Shown here: in pieces, positions 1-8,582 of the stretch | Position numbering within the stretch: position 1 is the stretch's first letter | How the letters are laid out: each line of letters begins with the position of its first letter | From: JBCBTJ01 sp039818665 | GTDB taxonomy: Bacteria; Pseudomonadota; Alphaproteobacteria; Caulobacterales; Hyphomonadaceae | Direction of reading: 5' to 3' | Assembly: GCA_039818665.1 (NCBI GenBank) | Contig: JBCBTJ010000011.1 | Location: 1 to 63,915, forward strand | DNA length: 63,915 nucleotides | Notes under the pieces: generated by a model | The model's database searches: none | What the model saw: only the letters and a program-made list of their open reading frames with translations | Told to the model about the DNA's origin: nothing | Position numbers and translations under genes: made by a program

Positions 1-14
1 AGAGAAAACCAGCG

Positions 15-986
15 CTAAGGCGCCGGGCTCAGCACGTTCAGCTGCTTCGAATTCAGATCGTCGACCGAGGCCGAGGCCGGGACGATGGACGGCTTGCGCG
101 TCTCCCCGCGGCGTTCCGCCAAACGCGCACGGGCGGTCGCCCACTCCGCGCCGCGCGGGAAGCGGTAGAAGATGTGCAGGCCGATCCGCGAGGTGCGGAT
201 GAGGCCGGAATTCCAGACCGGGTCGACATAGGTCGCGTGATAATGCGTCGCCGCGCCCGTGCGCTTTTCGTGCAGATCCATCATGACATGGGCGGCGATG
301 GTCTTCGCCTGCTCCCATTTCTGGCCATGCGGCTTGCGGCTGAGCGCGCCGTCGCAGGTGAAGGTGAACTGGCAGCCCGTGGTCCGCGTGGCGCCTTGAT
401 AGACAACATCGCAGATGGTGTTCGGGAAGCGGTGATCTTTCACGCGATTGGCGACGACTTCCGCGACGCCCAACTGCCCGGACGTCGATTCGCTGCGCGC
501 TTCATAGTAAATCGCCTCAGACATGCAGCGATGCTCGGCCGCAATCTCTTCAGCTTGTTTCATATGCCGCGGCTTGAAGCTCGCCACTGACGCGACAGCC
601 GCGCCGTCGCGATCGCGCATAGAGTAGCGGCTCAGCGAGGCGCGCGGATCGCGCTCGATCGCATAGCCTACCCGGCGGACCCAGGCGTGCTCAAACAGCG
701 GGGACGCCCCAGGCTCGGCGCGAACGCCGTCCATTGGAGCCGCCGCGTCGGCCAAGCGGCGCGCTTTGTCGCGAAACTCAGCTTCGGCGTATTTGGCGTC
801 ATAGGATACGGAGATGGCGGGCAGCGCGAAGGATACGCCGACGGCGGCCACGCCAAGGGTCAGCCCTCGACGAACGAGTTCTCTCTGCTCGCGATCTGAC
901 ATCTTCAACCACCATCGAGCGACCCGATGCCGGGCCGCGCCTAAGGCATCGAGAATCTGTTGAAAAGGTTTCCCTCTTCTTAACAT
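15..986 (-). CDS. SleB-type cell wall hydrolase (membrane-anchored)
   Basis: This is a peptidoglycan hydrolase of the SleB/Hydrolase_2 family, expected to act on cell wall in the periplasm. The catalytic region contains SEAIYYEARSE with the conserved glutamate, followed by VANRVKDHRFPNTICDVVYQ and a TGCQFTFTCDG segment typical of the family. A hydrophobic stretch (GLTLGVAAVGVSFALPAIS) near the N-terminus looks like an uncleaved anchor. The frame stays open upstream to a GTG at 1091. I chose the ATG at 986 because GGAG lies six bases before it, giving 323 residues. A second ATG at 902 just before the anchor is also possible. The gene follows ppdK in the same direction after a 320-base gap, so it may have its own promoter. 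Family assignment is firm; substrate detail is not visible. Confidence 0.87.
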   Translation of the reverse strand: MLRRGKPFQQILDALGAARHRVARWWLKMSDREQRELVRRGLTLGVAAVGVSFALPAISVSYDAKYAEAEFRDKARRLADAAAPMDGVRAEPGASPLFEHAWVRRVGYAIERDPRASLSRYSMRDRDGAAVASVASFKPRHMKQAEEIAAEHRCMSEAIYYEARSESTSGQLGVAEVVANRVKDHRFPNTICDVVYQGATRTTGCQFTFTCDGALSRKPHGQKWEQAKTIAAHVMMDLHEKRTGAATHYHATYVDPVWNSGLIRTSRIGLHIFYRFPRGAEWATARARLAERRGETRKPSIVPASASVDDLNSKQLNVLSPAP

Positions 987-1306
987 CACCCGCTCCAATC
1001 GTTCGACCCCTCTTTTGCCGGAGGCCGTGAATTCCCCGGTTTTCCGCGAACGGAAGCCCGGAGCGAGGCGCTTTCGCCTTGAATTGAACACAAAGCAAGA
1101 GAGAGGCCGCTTTAAGCGTTTAACTTTTCGGTAACGAATTTTTCAGGCGAATTCGCTCCCACGCGCTCGCGCGTCATGCGCCCTCTTGAACCCTCTGATT
1201 CCAGTGAAAAAACGTCTCGCTTTCGCAGCAATTCCACAGACTGGGGCCAATCTGACTGTGGTATTTCAGCAACAGAGCCAGCCAGATCGCGTCGGAGGCG
1301 AAAACC
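987..1306. other. Gene-free interval between ppdK and the SleB-type hydrolase
   Basis: No convincing coding sequence lies here. At 1120-1134 there is TTAA-N7-GTAA, one base from the CtrA consensus TTAA-N7-TTAA, about 134 bases ahead of the hydrolase start. An inverted repeat CCACAG/CTGTGG occupies 1234-1239 and 1256-1261. A run of six T on the minus strand (1206-1211) follows weak stem potential and could help end ppdK transcription. These are visual observations only. Confidence 0.5.
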
Positions 1307-3994
1307 CTAGTCTGACTTGAGCGCGGCGTGCGCGGCGGCTAGGCGCGCGATGGGCACGCGGAAGGGCGAACAAGACACATAGTCGAGGCCGGCCTTGTGG
1401 CAGAAGACCACCGACGCCGGGTCGCCGCCATGTTCGCCGCAAATGCCAAGCTTGATGCCGGGGCGCGTCCGCCGGCCCCGTTCCGCCGCGATCTTGATCA
1501 GCTCGCCCACGCCTTCCTGGTCCAGGGTGACGAAGGGGTCCTTCTCGTAGATGCCCTTCTCCTCATAGATCTTGAGGAAGCGGGCGGCGTCGTCGCGGGA
1601 GATGCCGAGCGCCGTCTGGGTCAGATCATTCGTGCCGAAGGAGAAGAAGGCCGCCGCTTCAGCGATCTCGCCGGCGCGCAGAGCCGCGCGCGGCAGTTCG
1701 ATCATCGTGCCGACCATATAGTCTAGCGTTTCGCCCTGCTCGGCGAACACCGCTTTGGCCGTCTCATCGACGACATCCTTCAGGATGGCGAGTTCAGCCT
1801 TCGCGCCGACCAGCGGGATCATCACCTCGGGCACCGGCCGGCGGCCTGTCTCTTTCGCCACGGCGACGGCGGCCTCGAAAATGGCGCGGGCCTGCATTTC
1901 GTAGATTTCGGGATAGGTGATGCCGAGCCGGCAGCCGCGGTGGCCCAGCATCGGATTGCTTTCCGACAACTCATTGGCGCGGCGCTTCAAGACCGCGGGC
2001 TCGACGCCGGAGGCGGCCGCCACGTCGGCGATGTCTTCGTCGGTGTGCGGCAAGAACTCGTGCAACGGCGGGTCGAGCAGGCGGATCGTGCAGGGGCGGT
2101 CCTCCATGATCCGGAAGAGTTCGGCGAAGTCGCTGCGCTGCATGGGCAGGAGCTTCTCGAGCGCGGCGCGCCGGCCTTGCTCGCTCTCCGACAAAATCAT
2201 CGCGCGAACCGCCGGGATGCGTTCGGCGTCGAAGAACATGTGTTCGGTGCGGCAAAGGCCGATGCCTTCGGCGCCGAAATCCTTCGCCGTTTTCACGTCG
2301 GCCGGCGTCTCGGCGTTGGTTCGGATCTTCAAGGTGCGCGCTTGGTCGGCCCAGACCATCAGGTCGCCGAAGTCGCCGGAGAGATCCGGCTGGATCATCT
2401 CGACCGCGCCGACGAGCACTTCGCCCGCCGCGCCGTCCACCGTGATCACCTCGCCCTTCTTCACCTCGCGGCCCATCACGCGGACGAGGCCGGCGTCGGC
2501 GTCGATCTGCAGCGCGCCTGCGCCGCAAACGCAGGGCCGGCCCATACCGCGCGCGACGACGGCGGCGTGGGAGGTCATGCCGCCGCGCGCCGTGACGATC
2601 GCCTTGGCGGCGTGCATGCCGTGAATGTCTTCCGGGCTCGTCTCGACGCGCACGAGGATCACCGCCTCGCCTTTCTCGGCGAGCTGGGTGGCTTCGTCGG
2701 AGTCGAACACGACTTTGCCGACCGCCGCGCCAGGGCTCGCGGGCAGACCTTTGACGAGGAGGTCGCGCGTCGCGTCGGGCGCGATGGTGGGGTGGAGCAG
2801 CTGGTCGAGCTGGGCCGGATCGAGGCGCAGGACCGCCTCGCTTTCCGAGATCAGGCCTTCGCGCGCCATGTCGACGGCGATTTTGAGCGCCGCGGCGGCC
2901 GTGCGCTTCCCGCTGCGGGTTTGCAGCATGTAGAGCGTGCCGGCTTCGACCGTGAACTCGATGTCTTGCATGTCGCGATAGTGCGACTCCAGCGTGTCGG
3001 CGACGCCAATCAGCTGTTGATAGACCTCCGGCATCGCTTCTTCGAGCGGGGCGTCGTCAGAGCCGAGCTCGTCTGCGCGGGCGCGGGAGATGGGCGCGGG
3101 CGTGCGGATGCCGGCGACCACGTCCTCGCCCTGGGCGTTGATCAGATACTCGCCGTAAAAGTCTTTCCCGCCGGTCGACGGATCGCGCGTGAAGGCGACG
3201 CCGGTGGCCGAGGTCTCGCCGAGATTGCCGAACACCATCGACTGGACGTTCACAGCCGTGCCCCATTCCTGGGGAATGTCGTTGAGCTTGCGATAGAGGA
3301 TCGCCCGGTCGTTCATCCAGGAGCCGAAGACGGCCGAAATCGCGCCCCAGAGCTGTTCGCGCGGATCTTCCGGGAAGGGCTTGCCGAGATGCTTGTCCAC
3401 GGCGGCCTTGTATTGGGTAATGATCGCCTTCCAATCATCGGCCGTGAGGTCGGTGTCGAAGGCGTATTCGTAGCGGTCTTTGTAAAGCTCGAGGATCTCC
3501 TCGAACACATCGTGCGGGAGGTTCAGCACGACATTGGCGTACATCTGGATGAAGCGGCGATAGCTGTCATAGGCGAAGCGTTCGCCGGCGAGCTGGGCGA
3601 GGCCGGCGGCCGTGGCTTCGTTGAGGCCGAGATTAAGCACCGTGTCCATCATGCCGGGCATCGACGCCCGGGCGCCGGAGCGTACCGAGACCAACAGCGG
3701 ATTGGCCGGATCGCCGAAGCTTTTGCCGGATTTGCGCTCTAGGTCGGCGAGCGCTTCGTCGACTTGGGGTTTCAGCGTCGAGGGGTAGTCGCGTTCAAGC
3801 TCGTAATAGGCCGTGCAGACCGCGGTCGTGATCGTAAAGCCGGGCGGCACCGGCAGGCCGAGGCGGGCCATTTCGGCCAGATTGGCGCCCTTGCCGCCGA
3901 GCAGCTCTTTCATGGTCGCATCGCCCTCGGCCGCGCCGCCGCCGAAGGAATAGACCCATTGCTCATCCGCTTGCTGAATAGCCGGAGCGCCCAT
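1307..3994 (-). CDS. ppdK: Pyruvate, phosphate dikinase
   Basis: PPDK interconverts pyruvate, ATP and phosphate with phosphoenolpyruvate, AMP and pyrophosphate in the cytoplasm. At 895 residues it has the usual full length. The N-terminal ATP-grasp part begins with the KELLGGKGANLAEM motif. The swivelling phosphohistidine domain carries GGMTSHAAVVARGMGRPCV with the phosphorylated His near residue 476. The C-terminal TIM barrel ends with DYVSCSPFRVP, where Cys875 is the expected catalytic residue. The gene sits 11 bases downstream of glyS on the same strand, an association common in alphaproteobacteria, and is probably cotranscribed with it. Nothing in the sequence looks damaged. Confidence 0.97.
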   Translation of the reverse strand: MGAPAIQQADEQWVYSFGGGAAEGDATMKELLGGKGANLAEMARLGLPVPPGFTITTAVCTAYYELERDYPSTLKPQVDEALADLERKSGKSFGDPANPLLVSVRSGARASMPGMMDTVLNLGLNEATAAGLAQLAGERFAYDSYRRFIQMYANVVLNLPHDVFEEILELYKDRYEYAFDTDLTADDWKAIITQYKAAVDKHLGKPFPEDPREQLWGAISAVFGSWMNDRAILYRKLNDIPQEWGTAVNVQSMVFGNLGETSATGVAFTRDPSTGGKDFYGEYLINAQGEDVVAGIRTPAPISRARADELGSDDAPLEEAMPEVYQQLIGVADTLESHYRDMQDIEFTVEAGTLYMLQTRSGKRTAAAALKIAVDMAREGLISESEAVLRLDPAQLDQLLHPTIAPDATRDLLVKGLPASPGAAVGKVVFDSDEATQLAEKGEAVILVRVETSPEDIHGMHAAKAIVTARGGMTSHAAVVARGMGRPCVCGAGALQIDADAGLVRVMGREVKKGEVITVDGAAGEVLVGAVEMIQPDLSGDFGDLMVWADQARTLKIRTNAETPADVKTAKDFGAEGIGLCRTEHMFFDAERIPAVRAMILSESEQGRRAALEKLLPMQRSDFAELFRIMEDRPCTIRLLDPPLHEFLPHTDEDIADVAAASGVEPAVLKRRANELSESNPMLGHRGCRLGITYPEIYEMQARAIFEAAVAVAKETGRRPVPEVMIPLVGAKAELAILKDVVDETAKAVFAEQGETLDYMVGTMIELPRAALRAGEIAEAAAFFSFGTNDLTQTALGISRDDAARFLKIYEEKGIYEKDPFVTLDQEGVGELIKIAAERGRRTRPGIKLGICGEHGGDPASVVFCHKAGLDYVSCSPFRVPIARLAAAHAALKSD

Positions 3995-4005
3995 GACGAA
4001 ACTCC

Positions 4006-6237
4006 CTATCCCTCGATTCTTGAAAAGTCGGCGACCCGCCGGAGAGCGTCACGTATGGACGCCAAAAGCAAGAGGCGGTTCCGCCTCACCTGCTTTTCCT
4101 CCGCATTCACGGTGACGCTGTCGAAAAACGCGTCGACCGGAGCTCGCAAGGTCGCCAATGCGCCCATCGCCGATTCGAAATCTTCCCTGTCCAATGCGGC
4201 GCCGGCCGAAGCCGCCGCCTCGGCGATGGCGGAATGCAAAATGCGTTCCTCCTCCTGGGCGAAGAGGCCTGGGTCGGCCTCGCCTGTGAAGGTTTCGCCG
4301 TCTTTCTTCTCTTCGGCGCGCAGGATGTTGGCCGCCCGCTTATAGCCTGCGAGCAGGTTTGCGCCGTCTTCCGTGTCGAGAAACGCACCGAGCGCCTCGA
4401 CGCGTTTGACGATGAGAACAAGGTCGTCGTTGTTCTCGCTCACGGCGCGCGGCGCCTCCGCGGGGGCGGCCTGACCGGCCGTCGGGCGGCCGCCCTCTGC
4501 GCCGCCTTGCGGCGCGCCGAGCGCGAACACCGCGTCGATCAGATCGTGGCGCTGGCCTTCGTTTCGAAGATGGACTTTGAGGCGGTCGGCGAAGAAGGCG
4601 AGGAGATCGCTAAGCCGAGGTTTCGAAAGGTTCCGGCGGTTTTCTTTTTCGTCGTCGTCAAGCCATGACCAGGGGACATCGCCGACCGCAGTTTTGACCC
4701 CCTCATCTGTCTGGAGGTGGATGCTCGCCATCGGTTCCAACATTAAGGCCTCGAGGCCGATCCGAACATTAGTATCCAAAACTACCCGAATGACCCCCAG
4801 CGCCGCCCGCCGCAGCGCGTACGGATCCCCGCTCCCTGTCGGCTTCTCATCGATCGCCCAGAAGCCGACCAGCGTGTCGAGTTTGTCGGCGAGCGCGACG
4901 GCGACGCTGACGGGTTCGGTCGGCACCGCGTCGGACGGGCCTTGCGGCTTGTAGTGGTCGCGGATGGCGTTCGCGACGGCCTCGGGCTCTTTCTGTAGAC
5001 GCGCATAGTAGCCGCCCATCACGCCCTGCAGCTCCGGAAACTCGTAGACCATCTCTGAGACGAGGTCCGCCTTGGCGAGGCGAGCGGCCCGCTCGGCGAG
5101 GTCCGGATCGGCGCCGACCTTCGGCGCGAGGTCCCGGGCGAGCGCGGCGACGCGTTCGGTCTTGTCCGCCAGGGTGCCGAGCTTGGCGTGAAACGTGATC
5201 GAGCCGAGCTTCGCCGCCATCTCCTCCAGCGGCGTTTCGCGGTCATTGTCCCAGAAGAAGCGGGCGTCCTGCAGGCGGGCCGAGAGCACTTTAGCGTTGC
5301 CCGCGGCGATCAGCTTGCCGCCGTCCGGCGCCTCGACATTGGCGACCACGACGAAATGCGGGGCGAGATCGCCCGTCTTCGGATCGCGCACGGCGAAGTA
5401 TTTCTGGTGGGTGCGCATGGAGAGGCGGATGACTTCGGGCGGCAGGTCCAGGAAATCCGGATCCATGTCGCCGAGGATGACGACCGGCCATTCCGCGAGA
5501 CCGGTCACCTCTTCGAGCAGGCCTTTGTCCTCGACCAATTCGAGCCCGGCGGCCTCGCAGACCGCCTTCGCTTGCGCCGCAATCAGATCCCGCCGCGCGC
5601 CCCGCGTCAGCAGGACATGGCCTTCGCCTTCCAGCGTCTCGCGATACTCCGTCCAGCTCGTGACCTTAAAGGGCCCGCGGCCATGGACCCGGTGGCCCTC
5701 GGTCTCGTTCCCGCTCTTGATGCCATCGACCTCGAAATCGACGACCTTGCCGCCTAAGACGCAGAGGATCCGCTGCAGCGGCCGCACCCAGCGCAGCTCG
5801 CCGCGGCCCCAGCGCATGGATTTCGGCCAATGAAAATCGCGAATGATGGCCGGAACCGCCTCAGCGACAATGTCAGCCGCCGCGCGGCCCGGCTTTTCCA
5901 GGACGGCGACGTAGAAGTCGCCCTTCTTCTCGTCGCTGACGATTTGCGCTTGATCGATCGTCTCGAGCCCTGCGCCGCGCAGAAATCCGGCCACCGCCTT
6001 CTCCGGCGCGCCGACGCGGGGGCCTTTGCGCTCCTCGCGCACATCCTCGGAGCGCTCGGCCAGGTCTTCCACCAGCACGCCGAGCCGGCGCGGCCCCGAC
6101 CAAGCCTCCGCCGCGCCGAAGGCGAGCCCGGCCTCTTTGAGTTTCGCCGTCAGCGCTTGCAGCAGGTCGGCTTCAGCCTTGGCCTGCATGCGGGCGGGGA
6201 TTTCTTCTGAGAGAAGTTCGAGGAGAAGGTCGGCCAT
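4006..6237 (-). CDS. glyS: Glycyl-tRNA synthetase beta subunit
   Basis: The beta subunit of the bacterial alpha2-beta2 glycyl-tRNA synthetase recognises tRNA-Gly. The protein starts MADLLLELLSEEIPARMQ, the standard N-terminus of the family; a frame extending to 6294 adds 19 residues unlike it, so I set the start at 6237. The C-terminus (SIRDALRRVADFSRIEG) is also canonical. A low-complexity insertion rich in Gly, Ala, Pro and Glu lies around positions 4430-4520, near residues 580-610, and looks like a flexible linker. Its partner glyQ lies about 2.3 kb away on the same strand. They are separated by three short genes and one opposite-strand gene, so the two subunits are probably not on one transcript. 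Confidence 0.97.
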   Translation of the reverse strand: MADLLLELLSEEIPARMQAKAEADLLQALTAKLKEAGLAFGAAEAWSGPRRLGVLVEDLAERSEDVREERKGPRVGAPEKAVAGFLRGAGLETIDQAQIVSDEKKGDFYVAVLEKPGRAAADIVAEAVPAIIRDFHWPKSMRWGRGELRWVRPLQRILCVLGGKVVDFEVDGIKSGNETEGHRVHGRGPFKVTSWTEYRETLEGEGHVLLTRGARRDLIAAQAKAVCEAAGLELVEDKGLLEEVTGLAEWPVVILGDMDPDFLDLPPEVIRLSMRTHQKYFAVRDPKTGDLAPHFVVVANVEAPDGGKLIAAGNAKVLSARLQDARFFWDNDRETPLEEMAAKLGSITFHAKLGTLADKTERVAALARDLAPKVGADPDLAERAARLAKADLVSEMVYEFPELQGVMGGYYARLQKEPEAVANAIRDHYKPQGPSDAVPTEPVSVAVALADKLDTLVGFWAIDEKPTGSGDPYALRRAALGVIRVVLDTNVRIGLEALMLEPMASIHLQTDEGVKTAVGDVPWSWLDDDEKENRRNLSKPRLSDLLAFFADRLKVHLRNEGQRHDLIDAVFALGAPQGGAEGGRPTAGQAAPAEAPRAVSENNDDLVLIVKRVEALGAFLDTEDGANLLAGYKRAANILRAEEKKDGETFTGEADPGLFAQEEERILHSAIAEAAASAGAALDREDFESAMGALATLRAPVDAFFDSVTVNAEEKQVRRNRLLLLASIRDALRRVADFSRIEG

Positions 6238-6379
6238 GGCCCTTAAGGCGTTTCGGTAAGGCGCCCTCTCTAGCCGCCGCCCACGCGAAAGCAAGCAGGC
6301 GGGACGGATCGCCCAAAATTGCGCTCTAGCGTCGGGCGAATGGTCGGTTTACAAATCTGTCAACGAGGCGGGGGCCCCG

Positions 6380-7273
6380 ATGTTCGTCCGAAGACCCAAG
6401 ATGAGCGAGGCTGTCGACGCCAATCCCTGGGCTGAGCGCTTCATTTGCGCGGACGACAAGCTGGATGTCGAAGACCCGGCTTTCGCCGAGGCTCGCCGCG
6501 CGGCCACGTTGAAGCGCGCCGCCGGCGGCCGCGAGGCGTGGAACGCCTGGGCGCGCCGAATGGGCCGCTTGCGCGACGACCTGCCCGGCGCGGGTCGCGA
6601 TTTCGACGCCTGGTCGGCGCTCGCCCATGCGGACGCCTCCAGCGGCCACTTAAGCTCGGATCTCGACTTCGCCGCATTCGATTTTCCGGGAACCGCGGAT
6701 TTTTCAAACGCTGTGTTCGATGGCGACGGCTGGTTCAATCAAGCGCGCTTCTCCGGCGCCGCCAGCCTCTCCGGCGCGCTGTTCTGCGGCGACGCGTTCT
6801 TCGAGGGCGCGCACTTCGCCGGCCCGGCCCGCTTCGACCTCGCCAAGTTCAACCGCTCGGCCCAGTTCCGCACGGCCCAGTTCGACGCGCTGGCGAATTT
6901 CGCAGGCGCGTCCTTTGAAGGGGACGCCTGGTTTCGAAGTGTTCGCTTCGCCGGCGCGGCCGATTTCGCCAACACGGCCTTTGCGGGCGAGGCGGCGTTC
7001 TCGGAGGGTGTCTTCTTAGGGTCGGCCGATTTTTCCGACGCGCGCTTTAGCGACACAGCGAGCCTGGAGGCGGCTGAGTTCCAGCAATTCGCCCTCTTCC
7101 AGGGCACGTGCTTCCTATCGAAAGTCTGGTTCACAAACGCCCGCTTCGACGCAGACGCGGACTTCAGTCTCGCGCGGTTTTCAGCAGGCGCGGACGTTGA
7201 AGGTGTAACGGCTCCGGCTCTTTCGGAGGGCGGCGCGCTCGAAGCCTTCCTTAAGAACGCCTCAGCCGGCTAG
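6380..7273 (+). CDS. Pentapeptide-repeat family protein
   Basis: From about residue 95 to 275 the protein is a run of degenerate pentapeptide repeats with Phe at the central position and Ala or Gly between them, for example FSGAASLSGALFCGDAFFEG. Such repeats normally form a right-handed quadrilateral beta-helix. The first 90 residues are not repeated and contain several Trp and Arg. Function cannot be read from the repeats: some family members mimic DNA and protect gyrase, but many have no known role. It is the only rightward gene in the otherwise leftward glyQ-to-hydrolase block. The ATG at 6380 is preceded by GAGG; a second ATG at 6401 is an alternative. I see no signal peptide, so a cytoplasmic location is likely. 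Confidence 0.8.
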   Translation: MFVRRPKMSEAVDANPWAERFICADDKLDVEDPAFAEARRAATLKRAAGGREAWNAWARRMGRLRDDLPGAGRDFDAWSALAHADASSGHLSSDLDFAAFDFPGTADFSNAVFDGDGWFNQARFSGAASLSGALFCGDAFFEGAHFAGPARFDLAKFNRSAQFRTAQFDALANFAGASFEGDAWFRSVRFAGAADFANTAFAGEAAFSEGVFLGSADFSDARFSDTASLEAAEFQQFALFQGTCFLSKVWFTNARFDADADFSLARFSAGADVEGVTAPALSEGGALEAFLKNASAG

Positions 7274-7347
7274 CCGGCCGCGGCGAAGATCCGAACACGT
7301 TGAGCAAAGCGCTGCAGCCGCTGCCGGGCGCGAGAACCATAGTAGCC

Positions 7348-7386
7348 GAAATCGGCCGAGCGGGTTTCAGCCGATCGGCGGATTTC
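7348..7386. terminator. Inverted repeat between convergent genes, possible bidirectional terminator
   Basis: Arms at 7348-7359 and 7375-7386 pair at 11 of 12 positions (GAAATCGGCCGA against TCGGCGGATTTC, with one G-G mismatch) around a 15-base loop. It lies between the 3' ends of the pentapeptide-repeat gene and the CDGSH gene, which converge here. There is no long T-run, so a classical intrinsic terminator is not certain. Confidence 0.4.
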
Positions 7387-7472
7387 ATGCGGCGCTGGCG
7401 AATCTTGCCCATGCGCGCCAGTGCGCCCCAAGCCGGTTACCGAAGTGTTAATGCCGGTGTGCAGGCGCGGCG

Positions 7473-7721
7473 TCAGCCTTCCAAGGAATTATGCGTTCCG
7501 TCGCAGAGCGGGCTCTTATTCGTTTTCTTGCAGGCGCAGAAGAAGAAGGTGCCGGTCTTCGGGGCCTCCCAGCCTTCCGGGACGAAGTCCGTGTCCTTGT
7601 GGGAGCCGTCGCAGAAGGGCTGGTTCGCCGATTTCCCGCAGGCGCACCACCAATACATCTTGCCCTCCTCCACCTCGACGGCGATAGGTTCGCGGGCGGC
7701 GACGACAGGGTCTTGGGACAT
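7473..7721 (-). CDS. CDGSH iron-sulfur domain protein (two motifs)
   Basis: This 82-residue protein has two CDGSH-type motifs: CACGKSANQPFCDGSH and CACKKTNKSPLCDGTH. Each has the three Cys and one His pattern that binds a 2Fe-2S cluster. Two motifs in one chain match the CISD3-like class rather than mitoNEET, which has one. The role is likely electron transfer or cluster handling, but no substrate can be inferred. There is no membrane segment. It lies 6 bases downstream of the cupin gene, with GGAGGAG upstream of its start, and is probably the last gene of the glyQ transcript. Confidence 0.92.
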   Translation of the reverse strand: MSQDPVVAAREPIAVEVEEGKMYWWCACGKSANQPFCDGSHKDTDFVPEGWEAPKTGTFFFCACKKTNKSPLCDGTHNSLEG

Positions 7722-7727
7722 GGGCTT

Positions 7728-8096
7728 CTAGATCTCCTCCGGGGCGGCGACGGTGCGTTCGCTGACCGGCTGGTCGCCTGTGTTTACTATGCCGGCCCGC
7801 TCAATGAGCATGATTTTGCATTCCCCGTCCACGCTGGCGGGGCGATGCTCGACGCCTTTCGGCACGATGATGAGCTGACCGGCGGCGACGCGCTCGGTCC
7901 GGTCGCGGAACTGCATGTCCATCGCGCCTTCGAGGACGAAGAACATCTCGTCCTCGCCCGGATGAGCGTGCCAGTCGAACACGCCATCAATGCGGGCGAT
8001 CTTCACATGCATGTCGTCGACCTGGCCGACGATTTTCGGGCTCCACGTCTCCGCGAAGCGGTCGAATTTCGCGGCGAGGTCGACGGGCTTGCTCAT
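7728..8096 (-). CDS. Small cupin-domain protein
   Basis: A single cupin fold of 122 residues is indicated by DWHAHPGEDEMFFVLEGAM (metal-binding His, His, Glu pattern) and PKGVEHRP (second cupin motif His). Proteins of this size are usually metal-binding enzymes or ligand-binding regulators; the substrate is unknown. The start overlaps the stop of the DUF2314 gene by four bases (ATGA), suggesting translational coupling. The CDGSH gene follows after 6 bases. Together they form a small cassette behind glyQ. Confidence 0.88.
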   Translation of the reverse strand: MSKPVDLAAKFDRFAETWSPKIVGQVDDMHVKIARIDGVFDWHAHPGEDEMFFVLEGAMDMQFRDRTERVAAGQLIIVPKGVEHRPASVDGECKIMLIERAGIVNTGDQPVSERTVAAPEEI

Positions 8097-8581
8097 GGGA
8101 CTGGGCTGTCGTGGAAGCGCGCGCGGAGATTGTCGATGTCGGCGTCGCGCGCAGGGCCGGTTTCGAGCATGGCGCGCATCACATAAGCGCCGCGCAGCCG
8201 GCCTTCTTCTTCATAGCGCCAATCGACGATGTCGCTTTCGATGAAGTTCACCGCGTCGCCGGGACGAAGGCCGTCAATCTTGTCTTCCTCAAGACTCAAG
8301 ATGCCGCGGACGGCGCCGTCGCCGCCGCGCTGGAGATACTCGACCCAGGCATAATCGGTGACGTATTCCGTGCCGGGCAGCGGGATGGACACCCGGAAAT
8401 CGGAGAGCGCAGGATCGCCGCTCTCAAAGGCCGTCCAGAACACGTCGAGCGTCTGGCCAGCCTCGGCGACGGCGCTTTCGACGGAGCTGTACTTGTACAT
8501 TGGCGGCTCATCGAGCGCCGGTTCGGACGCGCCGCAGGCAGCGAGGAGGCTGGCGGCCGCGGCGGCGATCGCACGTCTCAT
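8093..8581 (-). CDS. DUF2314 family lipoprotein
   Basis: The N-terminus MRRAIAAAAASLLAACG is a lipoprotein signal with lipobox LAAC, so the protein is expected to be anchored in the cell envelope. The rest matches the DUF2314 (YegJ-like) pattern: repeated small strands and the segment VNFIESDIVDWRYEEEGRLRGAY. No enzymatic residues are recognisable and the family has no firm function. It starts 1 base after glyQ ends and overlaps the cupin gene by four bases, so it is tightly embedded in the glyQ operon. Confidence 0.8.
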   Translation of the reverse strand: MRRAIAAAAASLLAACGASEPALDEPPMYKYSSVESAVAEAGQTLDVFWTAFESGDPALSDFRVSIPLPGTEYVTDYAWVEYLQRGGDGAVRGILSLEEDKIDGLRPGDAVNFIESDIVDWRYEEEGRLRGAYVMRAMLETGPARDADIDNLRARFHDSPVP

Positions 8582-8582
8582 C

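Noticed and set aside
1940..3742. A 600-codon plus-strand frame opposite ppdK
   Set aside because: It lies within a full-length, motif-complete ppdK and has shadow-frame composition.
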